22,406 nt of DNA from Bacteroidota bacterium (GTDB lineage: Bacteria; Bacteroidota; Bacteroidia; Bacteroidales; Prolixibacteraceae): NCBI GenBank assembly GCA_030691295.1, contig JAUYEQ010000383.1, positions 1-22,406 on the forward strand, read 5' to 3'. Position numbers and translations under genes: made by a program. A model generated the notes under the pieces. It saw only the letters and a list, made by a program, of their open reading frames with translations. It was not told where the DNA came from and made no database searches. Within the stretch, counting starts at the first letter, position 1. The number at the start of each line of letters is the position of its first letter. Shown here piece after piece: positions 9,771-16,822 of this stretch.

Positions 9771-9799
9771 AGCTCTGAAGAAATTCAGGGCTTTTTTTT
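9771..9799 (+). terminator. Intrinsic terminator after lpxA
   Basis: A 9-bp stem (AGCTCTGAA/TTCAGGGCT, one G-T wobble) closes a GAAA tetraloop and is followed by a run of eight T (9792-9799). It lies 28 bases after the lpxA stop. Confidence 0.9.
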
Positions 9800-10101
9800 A
9801 CGGGAAAATACCGGATAAATTTATCGGAAATAATACATCCGAATGTTGACGCAAACGTAAACGCCGATGCCATCGTAGAGACAGGGCATTGCCCTGTCTC
9901 TACCTAGAATAACCTGACCGGATTTAATTGGTTTTCCTGGTTTTGCATACAGCCTTGATTTTAAATGCTGGATTTCTGTTTCCTATTTTTGTTATGCACT
10001 GAAATAACTCCAAACGCTATGAAGATAATTTTCAATCCGCTAGCCAATTTTGTGAATAGTAATTTTCGCCTATAAAGATTGAAAAAAGGTGATCAATAGT
10101 T
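9800..10101. other. Non-coding stretch between lpxA and the accessory islet
   Basis: No convincing gene was found on either strand. The stretch holds the palindrome at 9875-9903 and an isolated -7-like box TATTTTTG at 9984-9991, whose nearest TTG lies 26 bases upstream, too far to be convincing. An 18-codon frame from the ATG at 10019 shows no family resemblance. Confidence 0.6.
9875..9903. repeat. Palindromic repeat, REP/MITE-like
   Basis: A perfect 14-bp inverted repeat (GTAGAGACAGGGCA and its complement) around a single base. It stands alone, without a T-run, so it is not a standard terminator. Palindromes of this wording recur between genes in many Bacteroidota and some cyanobacteria (from memory, not searched). 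Confidence 0.7.
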
Positions 10102-10188
10102 TTGAAATCACGAAAAAGCCAGAAGAAATTACAATCTGAATTAGAAGAGATTGCAAATTCTGAACGTGACGAATTTGAAAAACTGTGA
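10102..10188 (+). CDS. Very small ORF (28 codons), possible remnant
   Basis: From a TTG at 10102 the frame reads a charged, helix-forming peptide (SQKKLQSELEEIANSERDEF). Its TGA overlaps the GTG start of the next gene in the tetramer GTGA, the layout of translationally coupled genes. There is no ATG or GTG start, because a stop lies just upstream (10090-10092). Adding one A to the five-A run at 10178-10182 would fuse it to the next frame, so it may instead be the broken N-terminal part of that gene. No family recognised. Confidence 0.3.
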   Translation: MKSRKSQKKLQSELEEIANSERDEFEKL

Positions 10189-10939
10189 GAAAAATAGTGC
10201 CTTCAAATGATTCAGTACTATTTGAGATTTATGAATCGCTTTCAACTAATCCGACTCGATGGATTGATTTTATAATATCTGAATTCATAAGAGTAAAGGA
10301 TATTGCAGAAAAATCCGAATCGAAAGATCAGGACTCAATTGTTGAACCATTACTTGCATTAAGTTTTTTTGCCAGAAAGGAGTATAAAGGGTTAAGCAAG
10401 TTAATTCATGAATTTAGTCAAGCACTTGAATCATCAAGTAAACCAGTAGTCAAAATGAGTATGGATTTATTGATGGATAGTTATTTTATTGACTTTAAAA
10501 ATATGAGAATTGTAAAGTCTTTGTTGAGAAACAAGCATACTCAGCAAACACAGATATCAAAGAATTCGCAAAAATATTATTAAAGGACAAAACTGTAAAT
10601 CCAGTTTGGCGAAATATTAAAAATCTGATTTTAGACAACTTATGGATTTTATGGTTAGTAGCTCTTCTGTTACTTATTGGATTTGATTCTGGGATTAAAT
10701 CCGGATTGATTTTTATTGGATTATTTGCCGCAGGAAATTTATTAGCATATTTAGTTATCATGGCAATAAATTTAGTGCTTAGAAGAGTAAGACTATTTTC
10801 AATTTTAAAAGGACTTGCAATGTTTATTGCCATAATGGTAATGTTATATTACTCAATTGAAAACAAAAGAATATTGGCTTTTATTTTGCCTTTAGGTATT
10901 CCTGCATTAATTGGAGGATTATTGACTTTGAGGAGATGA
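10185..10939 (+). pseudogene. Unrecognised membrane protein gene broken by a frameshift
   Basis: The frame starting with GTG at 10185 runs to 10583 (132 codons). The frame one base back is open from 10499 to the TAA-free end at 10939 and contains no usable start codon before 10706. Restoring one A in the run at 10497-10501 joins them into a single reading of about 251 residues, passing through DFKKYENCKVFVEKQAYSA. The N-terminal half is a soluble, helical domain (about 1-145). The C-terminal part has three or four hydrophobic segments, among them LWLVALLLLIGF, SGLIFIGLFAAG and ILAFILPLGIPALIGG, and ends LLTLRR. I recognise no family. The overlap could be a real mutation, a sequencing error in the A-run, or two separate genes; the absence of a start in the second frame argues for one gene. 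The codons are AT-rich compared with the lipid A genes. Confidence 0.6.
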
Positions 10940-10951
10940 AAACAAATACGT

Positions 10952-11093
10952 GCCATAACGAAAACTATATGTCAATTGGGGTTTTGGTGCGGAAAACAAA
11001 GTTCGTAACCCGAAATAGCGCTATCCTGGCTCGGCAGGAAATCGCCAGCAATCCTCAACTGCAGATAGCTCCGAGGTTTGCAGTCAGTTAGAC
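10952..11093. other. Structured GC-richer intergenic block, half of a palindromic element?
   Basis: A 142-base non-coding block begins GCCATAACG, continues through CTATATG and AATTGGGGTTTTGG, and ends CAGTTAGAC; it is richer in G and C than the genes around it. Local pairings exist (CTGGC/GCCAG and CTGCA/TGCAG near 11030-11083). The opening resembles the left arm of long intergenic palindromes that I associate with accessory genes in Bacteroidota, but the matching right arm is missing. GTTAGAC fits the integron core-site pattern GTTRRRY, yet no good partner is present. Confidence 0.35.
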
Positions 11094-11159
11094 GAAATTC
11101 TCTTAGATTTTATTCAACGGAATAGAAAAATTTATCAGGTTCAATTTAAAATTAAACTC

Positions 11160-11540
11160 ATGGACGATTCAATATTGAAAAAAAGCGGTGCAAATTTTTT
11201 TGGTTTCGAACGTATTGATTCTTTGGGGAAACATCATTATCAGTTAGCTGCTATTAGAGGTACCGGTGATTTACCACTTACTAAAAATGGAGTCTGTTTT
11301 AATCAGTGGATTACCCAAAAAGAATATACTATTCCACTCGATAAAATCACCAAAATTGAAATAAGAACGTGGCATAATTTGAAAATGAAATGGCCTGGAA
11401 AAGTTTTGCGCATTCATTATAAAGAAGGACAGGATATCAAAATATTTGGAATAAAGCCTGGTGTAATACTAAGCTTAAAAGGCTGGCAGGTTGATGCTTA
11501 TTTATGGAAGGAAAAAATTGAAACATTAATGAAAGAATAA
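11160..11540 (+). CDS. Small PH-like (GRAM/bPH) domain protein, hypothetical
   Basis: A 126-residue cytoplasmic protein with no signal peptide or membrane segment. The middle (about 40-100) alternates beta strands, with EYTIPLDKITKIEIRTWHNL followed by LRIHYKEGQDIKIFGIKPG. A terminal amphipathic helix (about 108-125, VDAYLWKEKIETLMKE) follows. That order, strands and then one closing helix, is what PH-like/GRAM domains show; I infer a PH-like fold but cannot name a function. Start ATG at 11160, with an AT-rich leader after the structured block at 10952-11093. Genes of this type often sit alone in accessory regions, as here. Confidence 0.6.
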   Translation: MDDSILKKSGANFFGFERIDSLGKHHYQLAAIRGTGDLPLTKNGVCFNQWITQKEYTIPLDKITKIEIRTWHNLKMKWPGKVLRIHYKEGQDIKIFGIKPGVILSLKGWQVDAYLWKEKIETLMKE

Positions 11541-11591
11541 TTTGGAGAATTAGTAAAAATTAGGGAGCTATTCTACAGGGAAATTAATGCA

Positions 11592-11621
11592 TTGGAATTG
11601 ATTCAGAATTACCTAATTTTG
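11592..11621 (+). promoter_or_regulatory. Promoter of hicB-hicA
   Basis: TTG (11592-11594), a 19-base spacer and TAATTTTG (11614-11621) match the Bacteroidota consensus. The start codon of hicB lies 22 bases downstream, so the leader is short. Confidence 0.65.
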
Positions 11622-11643
11622 GAAATCAATAAAAAATAATCAG

Positions 11644-11856
11644 ATGCTGAATAAAACTTTCAATATAATAGTTGAGCAGGGCATGGATGGTTATCTGATA
11701 TCATCTGTTATTGAATTGCCAGGTTGCCATACCCAAGCAAAAACGTACGACGAACTTTTGAGTAGAACAAAAGAGGCAATTGAAGTTTACCTTGATGATA
11801 AAAAGCCGTTTAAGCCTACGAACAAATTCCTGAGTTTGCAACAAATCTCTGTCTGA
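11644..11856 (+). CDS. hicB: HicB-like antitoxin (short form)
   Basis: A 70-residue protein of the HicB/UPF0150 kind, which neutralises the HicA toxin by direct binding. The signature is the beta-strand/loop start FNIIVEQGMDGYLISSVIELPGCHTQAKTYDELLSRTKEAIEVYL split as FNIIVEQ, GYLISSVIELPGCHTQAKTY and ELLSRTKEAIEVYL, the partial RNase-H-like fold. Long HicB proteins carry an added C-terminal helix-turn-helix or ribbon-helix-helix domain for autoregulation; this one stops right after the core domain and lacks it. It precedes hicA by two bases (stop at 11854-11856, ATG at 11859), so the antitoxin comes first. Confidence 0.88.
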   Translation: MLNKTFNIIVEQGMDGYLISSVIELPGCHTQAKTYDELLSRTKEAIEVYLDDKKPFKPTNKFLSLQQISV

Positions 11857-11858
11857 TT

Positions 11859-12086
11859 ATGTCGAAATTACCTTTGATTACGGCCAAAGACTTGATTAAA
11901 ATACTTCTCCGACTTGGATTCGAATTAAAAAGACAGAAAGGAAGCCATAAATTTTTTCAACATCAGGATGGCCGAACTACCGTAGTTCCTGATCATGGCA
12001 ATGAACAAATTGACCGCGGATTATTGAATAAGATAATCAAACAGGATTTAATGTTGTCAATTGAAGAATTCTTGCGGATAAAGTAG
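11859..12086 (+). CDS. hicA: HicA toxin, mRNA interferase
   Basis: A 75-residue dsRBD-like toxin that cleaves mRNA and halts translation until countered by HicB. The family pattern is complete: TAKDLIKILLRLGFELKRQK, then the catalytic histidine in GSHKFF (His30), the strand RTTVVPDHG, and the helix RGLLNKIIKQDLMLSIEEFL. Nothing suggests inactivation. It is co-transcribed with hicB and ends shortly before a strong bidirectional terminator. Its location between housekeeping lipid A genes and a sugar locus fits an accessory, stabilising module. Confidence 0.93.
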   Translation: MSKLPLITAKDLIKILLRLGFELKRQKGSHKFFQHQDGRTTVVPDHGNEQIDRGLLNKIIKQDLMLSIEEFLRIK

Positions 12087-12120
12087 TTTCAAGGCAAATG
12101 GAATCATTACCGCAAAAACA

Positions 12121-12162
12121 AAGGGCAATTACTGATTTCCAAACCAGTAATTGCCCTTTTTT
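12121..12162. terminator. Bidirectional terminator between hicA and rhaA
   Basis: A perfect 14-bp stem (AAGGGCAATTACTG, 12121-12134, against 12145-12158) with a 10-base loop. T follow on the right to 12162 and A-rich sequence precedes on the left, so it can end both the rightward hicBA and the leftward rhaA transcripts. Confidence 0.92.
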
Positions 12163-12178
12163 CATAAACAAAACAACA

Positions 12179-13444
12179 CTATCGTTTACTCAAAAACTCT
12201 TTTTCGTATTGTTGAATTTCGGCAATGTAATCAGTTCCGACAGCAACACCGGCCTGCAGACAATAATAATCCCAAACTGCGCTGAATGGTTTTGTCTTCA
12301 ATTCTTCGAGCATCGCCAGGCGTTCGAAATTCTGACCAGCTTCTTCCAGTTCAATCATTGTTTTGGTTGGCTCTAGCATCGCAATCATAAATGCTTTTTG
12401 GGCTGCACGTGTACCAATTACATAAGCGCCAATCCGGTTAATGGATGCATCGAAAAAATCGAGGCCGATGTTTACGCGGTTCAGAAAATTATTCCGGATA
12501 ATTTCGGATGCAATCAGTTGCAAATCATCGTTCAGGGTAACCACATGATCCGAATCCCAGCGAACCGGACGGGTTACATGCAGCAACAACTCATCGATAA
12601 ACTGAAGGCAGGCCGAAATCTTGTCGCCAACCTGTTCGGTTGGGTGAAAGTGACCGTTGTCCAAACAAATCAATTTGTTGTTTTTGATGGCATATCCGAG
12701 GTAAAAATCGTGCGAACCAACGGTCATCGACTCGGCGCCAATACCGAACAGTTTACTTTCAACGGCATCTTTCATCTGGGTTTTCGGATATTCAACAGCC
12801 ATTGCTTCATCGAGCGATTTTTTCAGCAAAGCGCGGTATCCGTTGCGGTCGATCGGTGTGTCTTTTGATCCGTCGGGAATCCAGGTATTGTGCACGCATG
12901 GTGTTCCAAGTTGTTTCCCAATTTCAGCAGAAATAGCACGGCAACGTTTTACATGTTCCACCCAGAATTTGCGGTTTCCTTCATCTTTGCTTGAAAGCGT
13001 ATATCCATCGGCCGATTTTGGATGCGAAAAACAGGAAGCATTAAAATCCATTCCGATTCCCTGCACTTTGCACCAATCTATCCAGCTTTGATAATGCTTC
13101 ACTTCAATCTGGTCTCGGTCAACGAATTCGCCTTTGAAATCGCCATAAATGGCATGAAGGTTCAAACGTTGTTTCCCAGGAAGAAGCGATAATACTTTTT
13201 CGAGGTCGGCACGCATTTGTTCGATGGTGGTCGCTTTGCCAGGATAATTTCCGGTAGCCTGAATTCCACCTCCCGAAAGAGTTGCATCCGGAGTTTCAAA
13301 ACCGCCCACATCGTCGGTCTGCCAGCAATGTAATGAAATGACGACGTCGTTCATTTTTTTTAATACATGATCTGTATTTACGCCCAGTTCGGCGTATTCT
13401 TCTTTGGCCAGTTGATAGGCCGCTTCAATTCGTGTCTTGTTCAT
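12179..13444 (-). CDS. rhaA: L-rhamnose isomerase
   Basis: RhaA converts L-rhamnose to L-rhamnulose in the cytoplasm, the first committed catabolic step. The 421-residue product matches the family in length and carries its blocks: LHCWQTDDVGGFE (38-50), HNTWIPDGSKDTP (185-197), GAESMTVGSHDFYLGYA with Glu238 (236-252), the metal site LDNGHFHPTEQVGDK with Asp262, His265 and His267, and RWDSDHV with Asp297 and Asp299. The start is the ATG at 13442-13444 (protein MNKTRIEAAYQL); the open frame continues upstream only into repeat sequence. It is the last gene of the leftward rhamnose set, 288 bases after the rhamnosidase gene. No promoter was recognised in that gap, so read-through from rhaT is likely. 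Confidence 0.96.
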   Translation of the reverse strand: MNKTRIEAAYQLAKEEYAELGVNTDHVLKKMNDVVISLHCWQTDDVGGFETPDATLSGGGIQATGNYPGKATTIEQMRADLEKVLSLLPGKQRLNLHAIYGDFKGEFVDRDQIEVKHYQSWIDWCKVQGIGMDFNASCFSHPKSADGYTLSSKDEGNRKFWVEHVKRCRAISAEIGKQLGTPCVHNTWIPDGSKDTPIDRNGYRALLKKSLDEAMAVEYPKTQMKDAVESKLFGIGAESMTVGSHDFYLGYAIKNNKLICLDNGHFHPTEQVGDKISACLQFIDELLLHVTRPVRWDSDHVVTLNDDLQLIASEIIRNNFLNRVNIGLDFFDASINRIGAYVIGTRAAQKAFMIAMLEPTKTMIELEEAGQNFERLAMLEELKTKPFSAVWDYYCLQAGVAVGTDYIAEIQQYEKEFLSKR

Positions 13445-13447
13445 AAT

Positions 13448-13480
13448 AGAGCCTCCCCTAACCCCTCCAAAGGAGGGGGA
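13448..13480. repeat. C/G-rich palindromic repeat, copy 1
   Basis: Stem CCCCTCC/GGAGGGG with loop AAA (13462-13478), followed by GATTTTTT on the right. The left flank AGAGCCTCCCC (13448-13458) is the exact complement of the right flank of copy 4 (18230-18240), so the two are the same element in opposite orientation. Confidence 0.75.
13452..13458 (-). promoter_or_regulatory. Strong Shine-Dalgarno-like site of rhaA, inside a repeat
   Basis: On the coding strand GGGGAGG lies seven bases before the rhaA ATG, close to ideal for pairing with the 16S tail. It is part of the palindromic repeat at 13448-13480. Most genes in this window lack such a site, as expected for Bacteroidota, where Shine-Dalgarno use is low. 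Confidence 0.5.
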
Positions 13481-13594
13481 TTTTTTGATTGTGTATATTT
13501 GATATTTCTGAATGTCTTTTCTGTTGCGGCGCATACAGCATTTATATTTCAAACAGCATTTTTAGATGCGCCTTGTTTTCGTCGCTTTCATTTG

Positions 13595-13653
13595 CCCCGG
13601 GTTGCGTCGTTCCTCCTTACCCGGGGTTATTGATATTTGACTCCTTCGGAGTC
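13595..13653. repeat. Two tandem palindromes, REP-like
   Basis: The first is CCCCGGGT/ACCCGGGG (13595-13602 and 13619-13626) with a 16-base loop; the second is GACTCC-TTC-GGAGTC (13639-13653). Neither has a T-run. The pair is similar to dispersed intergenic repeats I recall from other Bacteroidota. Apart from these and copies 1 and 3, nothing else was seen in the 287 bases between rhamnosidase and rhaA. Confidence 0.6.
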
Positions 13654-13723
13654 CCAGCCGCTCCCCTTCTTTCGATTACTATTCGCTATTTAAGTACGCA
13701 ACTTCAAACTTTCAACGCCCAAA

Positions 13724-13763
13724 CTCCTTCCCTATTTTGGGGAAGGGTTGGAGATGGGGTTCG
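13724..13763. repeat. C/G-rich palindromic repeat, copy 3 (overlaps rhamnosidase 3' end)
   Basis: Stem CCTTCCC/GGGAAGG (13726-13732 and 13740-13746) with a 7-base loop, then GTTGGAGATGGGGTTCGG. Its complement reads CCCCATCTCCAACC, close to CCCCTCTCCAACC in copy at 18077. The stop codon and last codons of the rhamnosidase gene fall inside it. Confidence 0.7.
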
Positions 13764-16482
13764 GATATCTGAATGTATAATTTCCTGATCCAATATTCAG
13801 TGAAACGCTTTTGTCCGTTTGTTTCAAACTTTCTTTCAATGTGGCCGGAATAGCCTGAGCATTCAATGTCACCTGATCAGCTTTTGCCGCGGGTAAAGTA
13901 ACTGTTGCTGTTGTGTTTGCCGGAACGGTCACTTCATAAACAAAGTCGTTTCCTTCCAGTTTCCATGCAGATTTTACTTTTCCGTAGATGGATTTAAATT
14001 CTGCATTGGCATTGGTCAAACCGCCACCAGGATGTGGAGCGAGTAAAATATGTTTGTACCCCGGAATTTCAGGATCAAGGTCTAAACCTGCAACATGGCG
14101 GTAAAGCCATTCGCCGATCGCGCCGTAAGCATAATGGTTAAAACTGTTCATCCCCACATCCTGAAATGATCCGTCGGGTTTCTGTCCGTCCCAGCGCTCC
14201 CATATGGTGGTTGCACCCTGAGTAACCGGATACAGCCATGAGGGGTAATCTTTCCGGTTCAGAAGCATAAAGGCAAGGTCTTCGTAACCATGTGCCGACA
14301 AAGTTTTACAAAGTAGCGGTGTTCCAACAAATCCGGTGGTGAGGTGCCCCATCTTTTTAACATCTGCGGCAAGGAAGGCTGCTGCTTTCGGAATCAGATC
14401 TTCAGGAAGAAGATCGAATGCCAAAGCCAGTGAATAAGCAGTTTGCGTATGCGAAACCAAACGTCCGGCAGGTGTGACAAAGTCTTTCACGAATGCCTTT
14501 TTAATACTTTCTGATAGTTGCGTATATTTTTTTGCATCTTCGTTTTGTCCGATAATACCAGCAATTTTTCCCAGCAAACCAGAAGAATAAGAATAATAAG
14601 CCGTTGCAATCAGGTCTTTTTCGGTAGTCGCTCCGGTGTAATCCGATCGGGTTGAAGCAAAAGCGAGCCAGTCGCCAAAATGATTGTCACCCGTCCAAAG
14701 CAGATCCTCGCCAGCCTTGGTTTTCATGTATTCTACCCAGGCTTTCATGCTTGGATACTGAACTTCAAGGATGCCTTTATCACCATAAACGAGGTAATTT
14801 GTCCACGGAACAATGATCGAAGCATCTGCCCAGGCTGTTGAGCCGCCATCGCCTCTGAGTACATCAGGAATTACGTGTGGCACTCTTCCATCGGGCAATT
14901 GGTCGGCAGCTAAGTCGCGCATCCATTTGGTGAAGAATGGAGCCACATTAAAATTAAAGGCAGCGGTCATGCCGAAAACCTGTATATCTCCAGTCCAGCC
15001 CAAACGCTCGTCGCGCTGCGGACAGTCAGTAGGAACATCCAGGAAATTACCTTTTTGACCCCATTGGATATTTTTCTGAAGTTGGTTAATCATCGGATCG
15101 GAACAGGCAAATGTTCCGGTAGGCGCCATGTCCGAATGAATCACCACGCCGGTAATCTGATCGAGCGAGGGCTGGCCGGATAGTCCTTCAATTTGGACAA
15201 AGCGAAAGCCATGAAAGGTGAAATTTGGTTCGTAAATTTCTTCGCCTTCGCCTTTTAATATATATACATCGGTACATTTTGCGCTGCGCAGGTTATCGGT
15301 GTAAAAGTTGCCTTCTTTGGTCAGTACTTCTGCAAATTTCAAAGTTACCTGATCGCCTTTTTTACCCTGAACTTTTAATCGCACCCAGCCAACCATGTTT
15401 TGACCCATGTCGAAAACTGTTTCGCCTTTGGGTGTGGTTATCAGTTTGATGGGCTTAATTTCTTCGATGGCTTTTACCACTGAGCCCTGCGGAGCAATCA
15501 GTATTTTCTTTGAATGATCGAGGATGCTTACTTTTTCCCAATTGCTATCGTTAAATCCGGTATTCGCCCAACCCGACATTTCTTTACGGGCATCGTAAGT
15601 TTCGCCATTGTAAATATCCGAGAAAAGAATCGGCCCATTGTTGGTAACCTTCCAGTCTTGATCGGAAACAACCGTTTCGCTTGTTCCGTCAGTATAATTA
15701 ATTTGAAGTTGAGCCAGTAACGCCAACTTACTACCATAATAGCCGTTCTGACTAACCCAGCCGATGTTTCCGCGGTACCAGCCATCGCCAACGATTGCTC
15801 CAATCGAATTTTTCGGCTGAATCATCGCCGTGACGTCGTAGGTTTGGTATTGAATACGGTTTTTGTAGCTGGTCCAGCCCGGAGTAAACAAATCGGTACT
15901 CACCTTTTTCCCATTCAGGAACAACTGGTAGAGTCCCAGTGAAGTGACATAAACACGGGCTGATTTTATTTTCTTGCCGGTCGAAAAGTCTTTTCTAAAA
16001 TATTGCGACGGTTTTGAGCCTTTTTCTGTCGATTCAGTTGGGATACTAATCCAGTCAGCTTTCCACGATTCAGGTTCCAGAATTCCCATTTCCCAATAAG
16101 CCGGAGCGCTCCACGCAGTTACTTTGCCTTTGTTGTCCCAAACCCGAACCTGCCAGTAAGCCCTTTGCATTGATTTTAATGCCGGACCTTCATAGGCAAC
16201 GTTAACCGATTTGTCGGTGTTTACTTTTCCTGAAGTCCAAAGTTGTTTGCCTTTTGCTGTTTGGTCAGTAACCTTAATTTCGTAGGCAGTTTGAAGTACA
16301 TTTTCTTCAGCAGAAAGAATTTGCCAGCTAAGGCGTGGTTTCTGAGCGTCGATACCCATCGGGTTGACCTGGTATTCGCAGACCAGCTCTTTTACTTCTG
16401 TTTTCGCGGCAGCAAACGAATTCAAATTGCTGACAACCATTAAAACGACGAATATTTTCGTCCATCTAATCATTTGTTTCAT
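13732..16482 (-). CDS. Secreted alpha-L-rhamnosidase, GH78
   Basis: Releases L-rhamnose from rhamnosylated glycans or glycosides. The 916-residue product opens with a signal peptide (about 1-25: basic start, hydrophobic core, NSFAAAK), without a lipobox cysteine, so a periplasmic or exported enzyme. It continues with an Ig/Fn3-like region (28-140), the rhamnosidase N-terminal beta domain (about 150-340, with LYQLFLNGKKVS), a second beta domain containing FDMGQNMVGWVRLKV, the (alpha/alpha)6 barrel (about 455-800) and a C-terminal beta domain. Catalytic motifs are intact: DCPQRDERLGWTGD (486-499) with Glu492 as likely general acid, and TTIWERWDG with Glu762 as likely base. The last ten residues (PNPISNPSPK) are encoded by an intergenic repeat. 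It begins 25 bases after rhaM. Confidence 0.95.
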   Translation of the reverse strand: MKQMIRWTKIFVVLMVVSNLNSFAAAKTEVKELVCEYQVNPMGIDAQKPRLSWQILSAEENVLQTAYEIKVTDQTAKGKQLWTSGKVNTDKSVNVAYEGPALKSMQRAYWQVRVWDNKGKVTAWSAPAYWEMGILEPESWKADWISIPTESTEKGSKPSQYFRKDFSTGKKIKSARVYVTSLGLYQLFLNGKKVSTDLFTPGWTSYKNRIQYQTYDVTAMIQPKNSIGAIVGDGWYRGNIGWVSQNGYYGSKLALLAQLQINYTDGTSETVVSDQDWKVTNNGPILFSDIYNGETYDARKEMSGWANTGFNDSNWEKVSILDHSKKILIAPQGSVVKAIEEIKPIKLITTPKGETVFDMGQNMVGWVRLKVQGKKGDQVTLKFAEVLTKEGNFYTDNLRSAKCTDVYILKGEGEEIYEPNFTFHGFRFVQIEGLSGQPSLDQITGVVIHSDMAPTGTFACSDPMINQLQKNIQWGQKGNFLDVPTDCPQRDERLGWTGDIQVFGMTAAFNFNVAPFFTKWMRDLAADQLPDGRVPHVIPDVLRGDGGSTAWADASIIVPWTNYLVYGDKGILEVQYPSMKAWVEYMKTKAGEDLLWTGDNHFGDWLAFASTRSDYTGATTEKDLIATAYYSYSSGLLGKIAGIIGQNEDAKKYTQLSESIKKAFVKDFVTPAGRLVSHTQTAYSLALAFDLLPEDLIPKAAAFLAADVKKMGHLTTGFVGTPLLCKTLSAHGYEDLAFMLLNRKDYPSWLYPVTQGATTIWERWDGQKPDGSFQDVGMNSFNHYAYGAIGEWLYRHVAGLDLDPEIPGYKHILLAPHPGGGLTNANAEFKSIYGKVKSAWKLEGNDFVYEVTVPANTTATVTLPAAKADQVTLNAQAIPATLKESLKQTDKSVSLNIGSGNYTFRYPNPISNPSPK

Positions 16483-16507
16483 AATAGTATAGTTTAGTTG
16501 TGTTGGT

Positions 16508-16822
16508 TTATTCCATGTAAAATACTTCTTCCAAAGGTGTGGTAACCGGTGAATTGTCCGGATTGGTTTTCATGATGTCGGCCATAAAAGCCCACCATTT
16601 CTGAACGATTTCGGTTTTCCCCAAATCCTGCGAACCTCCGTCGCCATTCACTTTCTGAAAAGCGAAAAGGGTATTGGTTTCTTCATCCAGGAAGATGGAG
16701 TATTCGCTCACTCCGGCATCTTTCAGGAGTTGGTGCAATTCAGGCCAAAGTTCGTTGTGCCGTCTTGTATATTCTTCTTTTTGCCCTTCATTGAGGTGCA
16801 TCTTAAAAGCAAGTCGTTCCAT
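16508..16822 (-). CDS. rhaM: L-rhamnose mutarotase
   Basis: Interconverts the alpha and beta anomers of L-rhamnose so that the isomerase receives its preferred form. The 104-residue size is typical. Signatures: MERLAFKMHLNEGQKEEYTRRHNELWPEL split as MERLAFKMHL, EEYTRRHNELWPEL with the catalytic His22, then YSIFLDEETNTLFAF and WWAFMADIM, a ferredoxin-like dimeric fold. Its ATG overlaps the rhaT stop by one base (TAATG), a sign of translational coupling; the rhamnosidase gene follows after 25 bases. Confidence 0.96.
   Translation of the reverse strand: MERLAFKMHLNEGQKEEYTRRHNELWPELHQLLKDAGVSEYSIFLDEETNTLFAFQKVNGDGGSQDLGKTEIVQKWWAFMADIMKTNPDNSPVTTPLEEVFYME

Noticed and set aside
10494..10502. 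Programmed -1 frameshift at TTTAAAAAT
   Set aside because: The in-frame reading is TTT AAA AAT, which does not give the X XXY YYZ pattern; no downstream pseudoknot was evident. A base loss in the A-run explains it better.
10952..11093. Integron attC site
   Set aside because: GTTAGAC fits the right core but the left core CCATAAC does not fit RYYYAAC, the arms are not complementary, and no further cassettes or integrase are present.
12398..13091. Rightward open frames opposite rhaA
   Set aside because: They mirror conserved rhaA codons on the other strand and show no independent features.
13462..13486. Intrinsic terminator formed by hairpin plus TTTTTT
   Set aside because: The T-run is on the right, so it would only work rightward, and no rightward gene ends here; the genes on both sides run leftward.
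13445..13552. Longer rhaA beginning at a TTG at 13552
   Set aside because: The extension is encoded by the palindromic repeat and AT-rich spacer, and RhaA proteins begin near MNKTRIEAAY.
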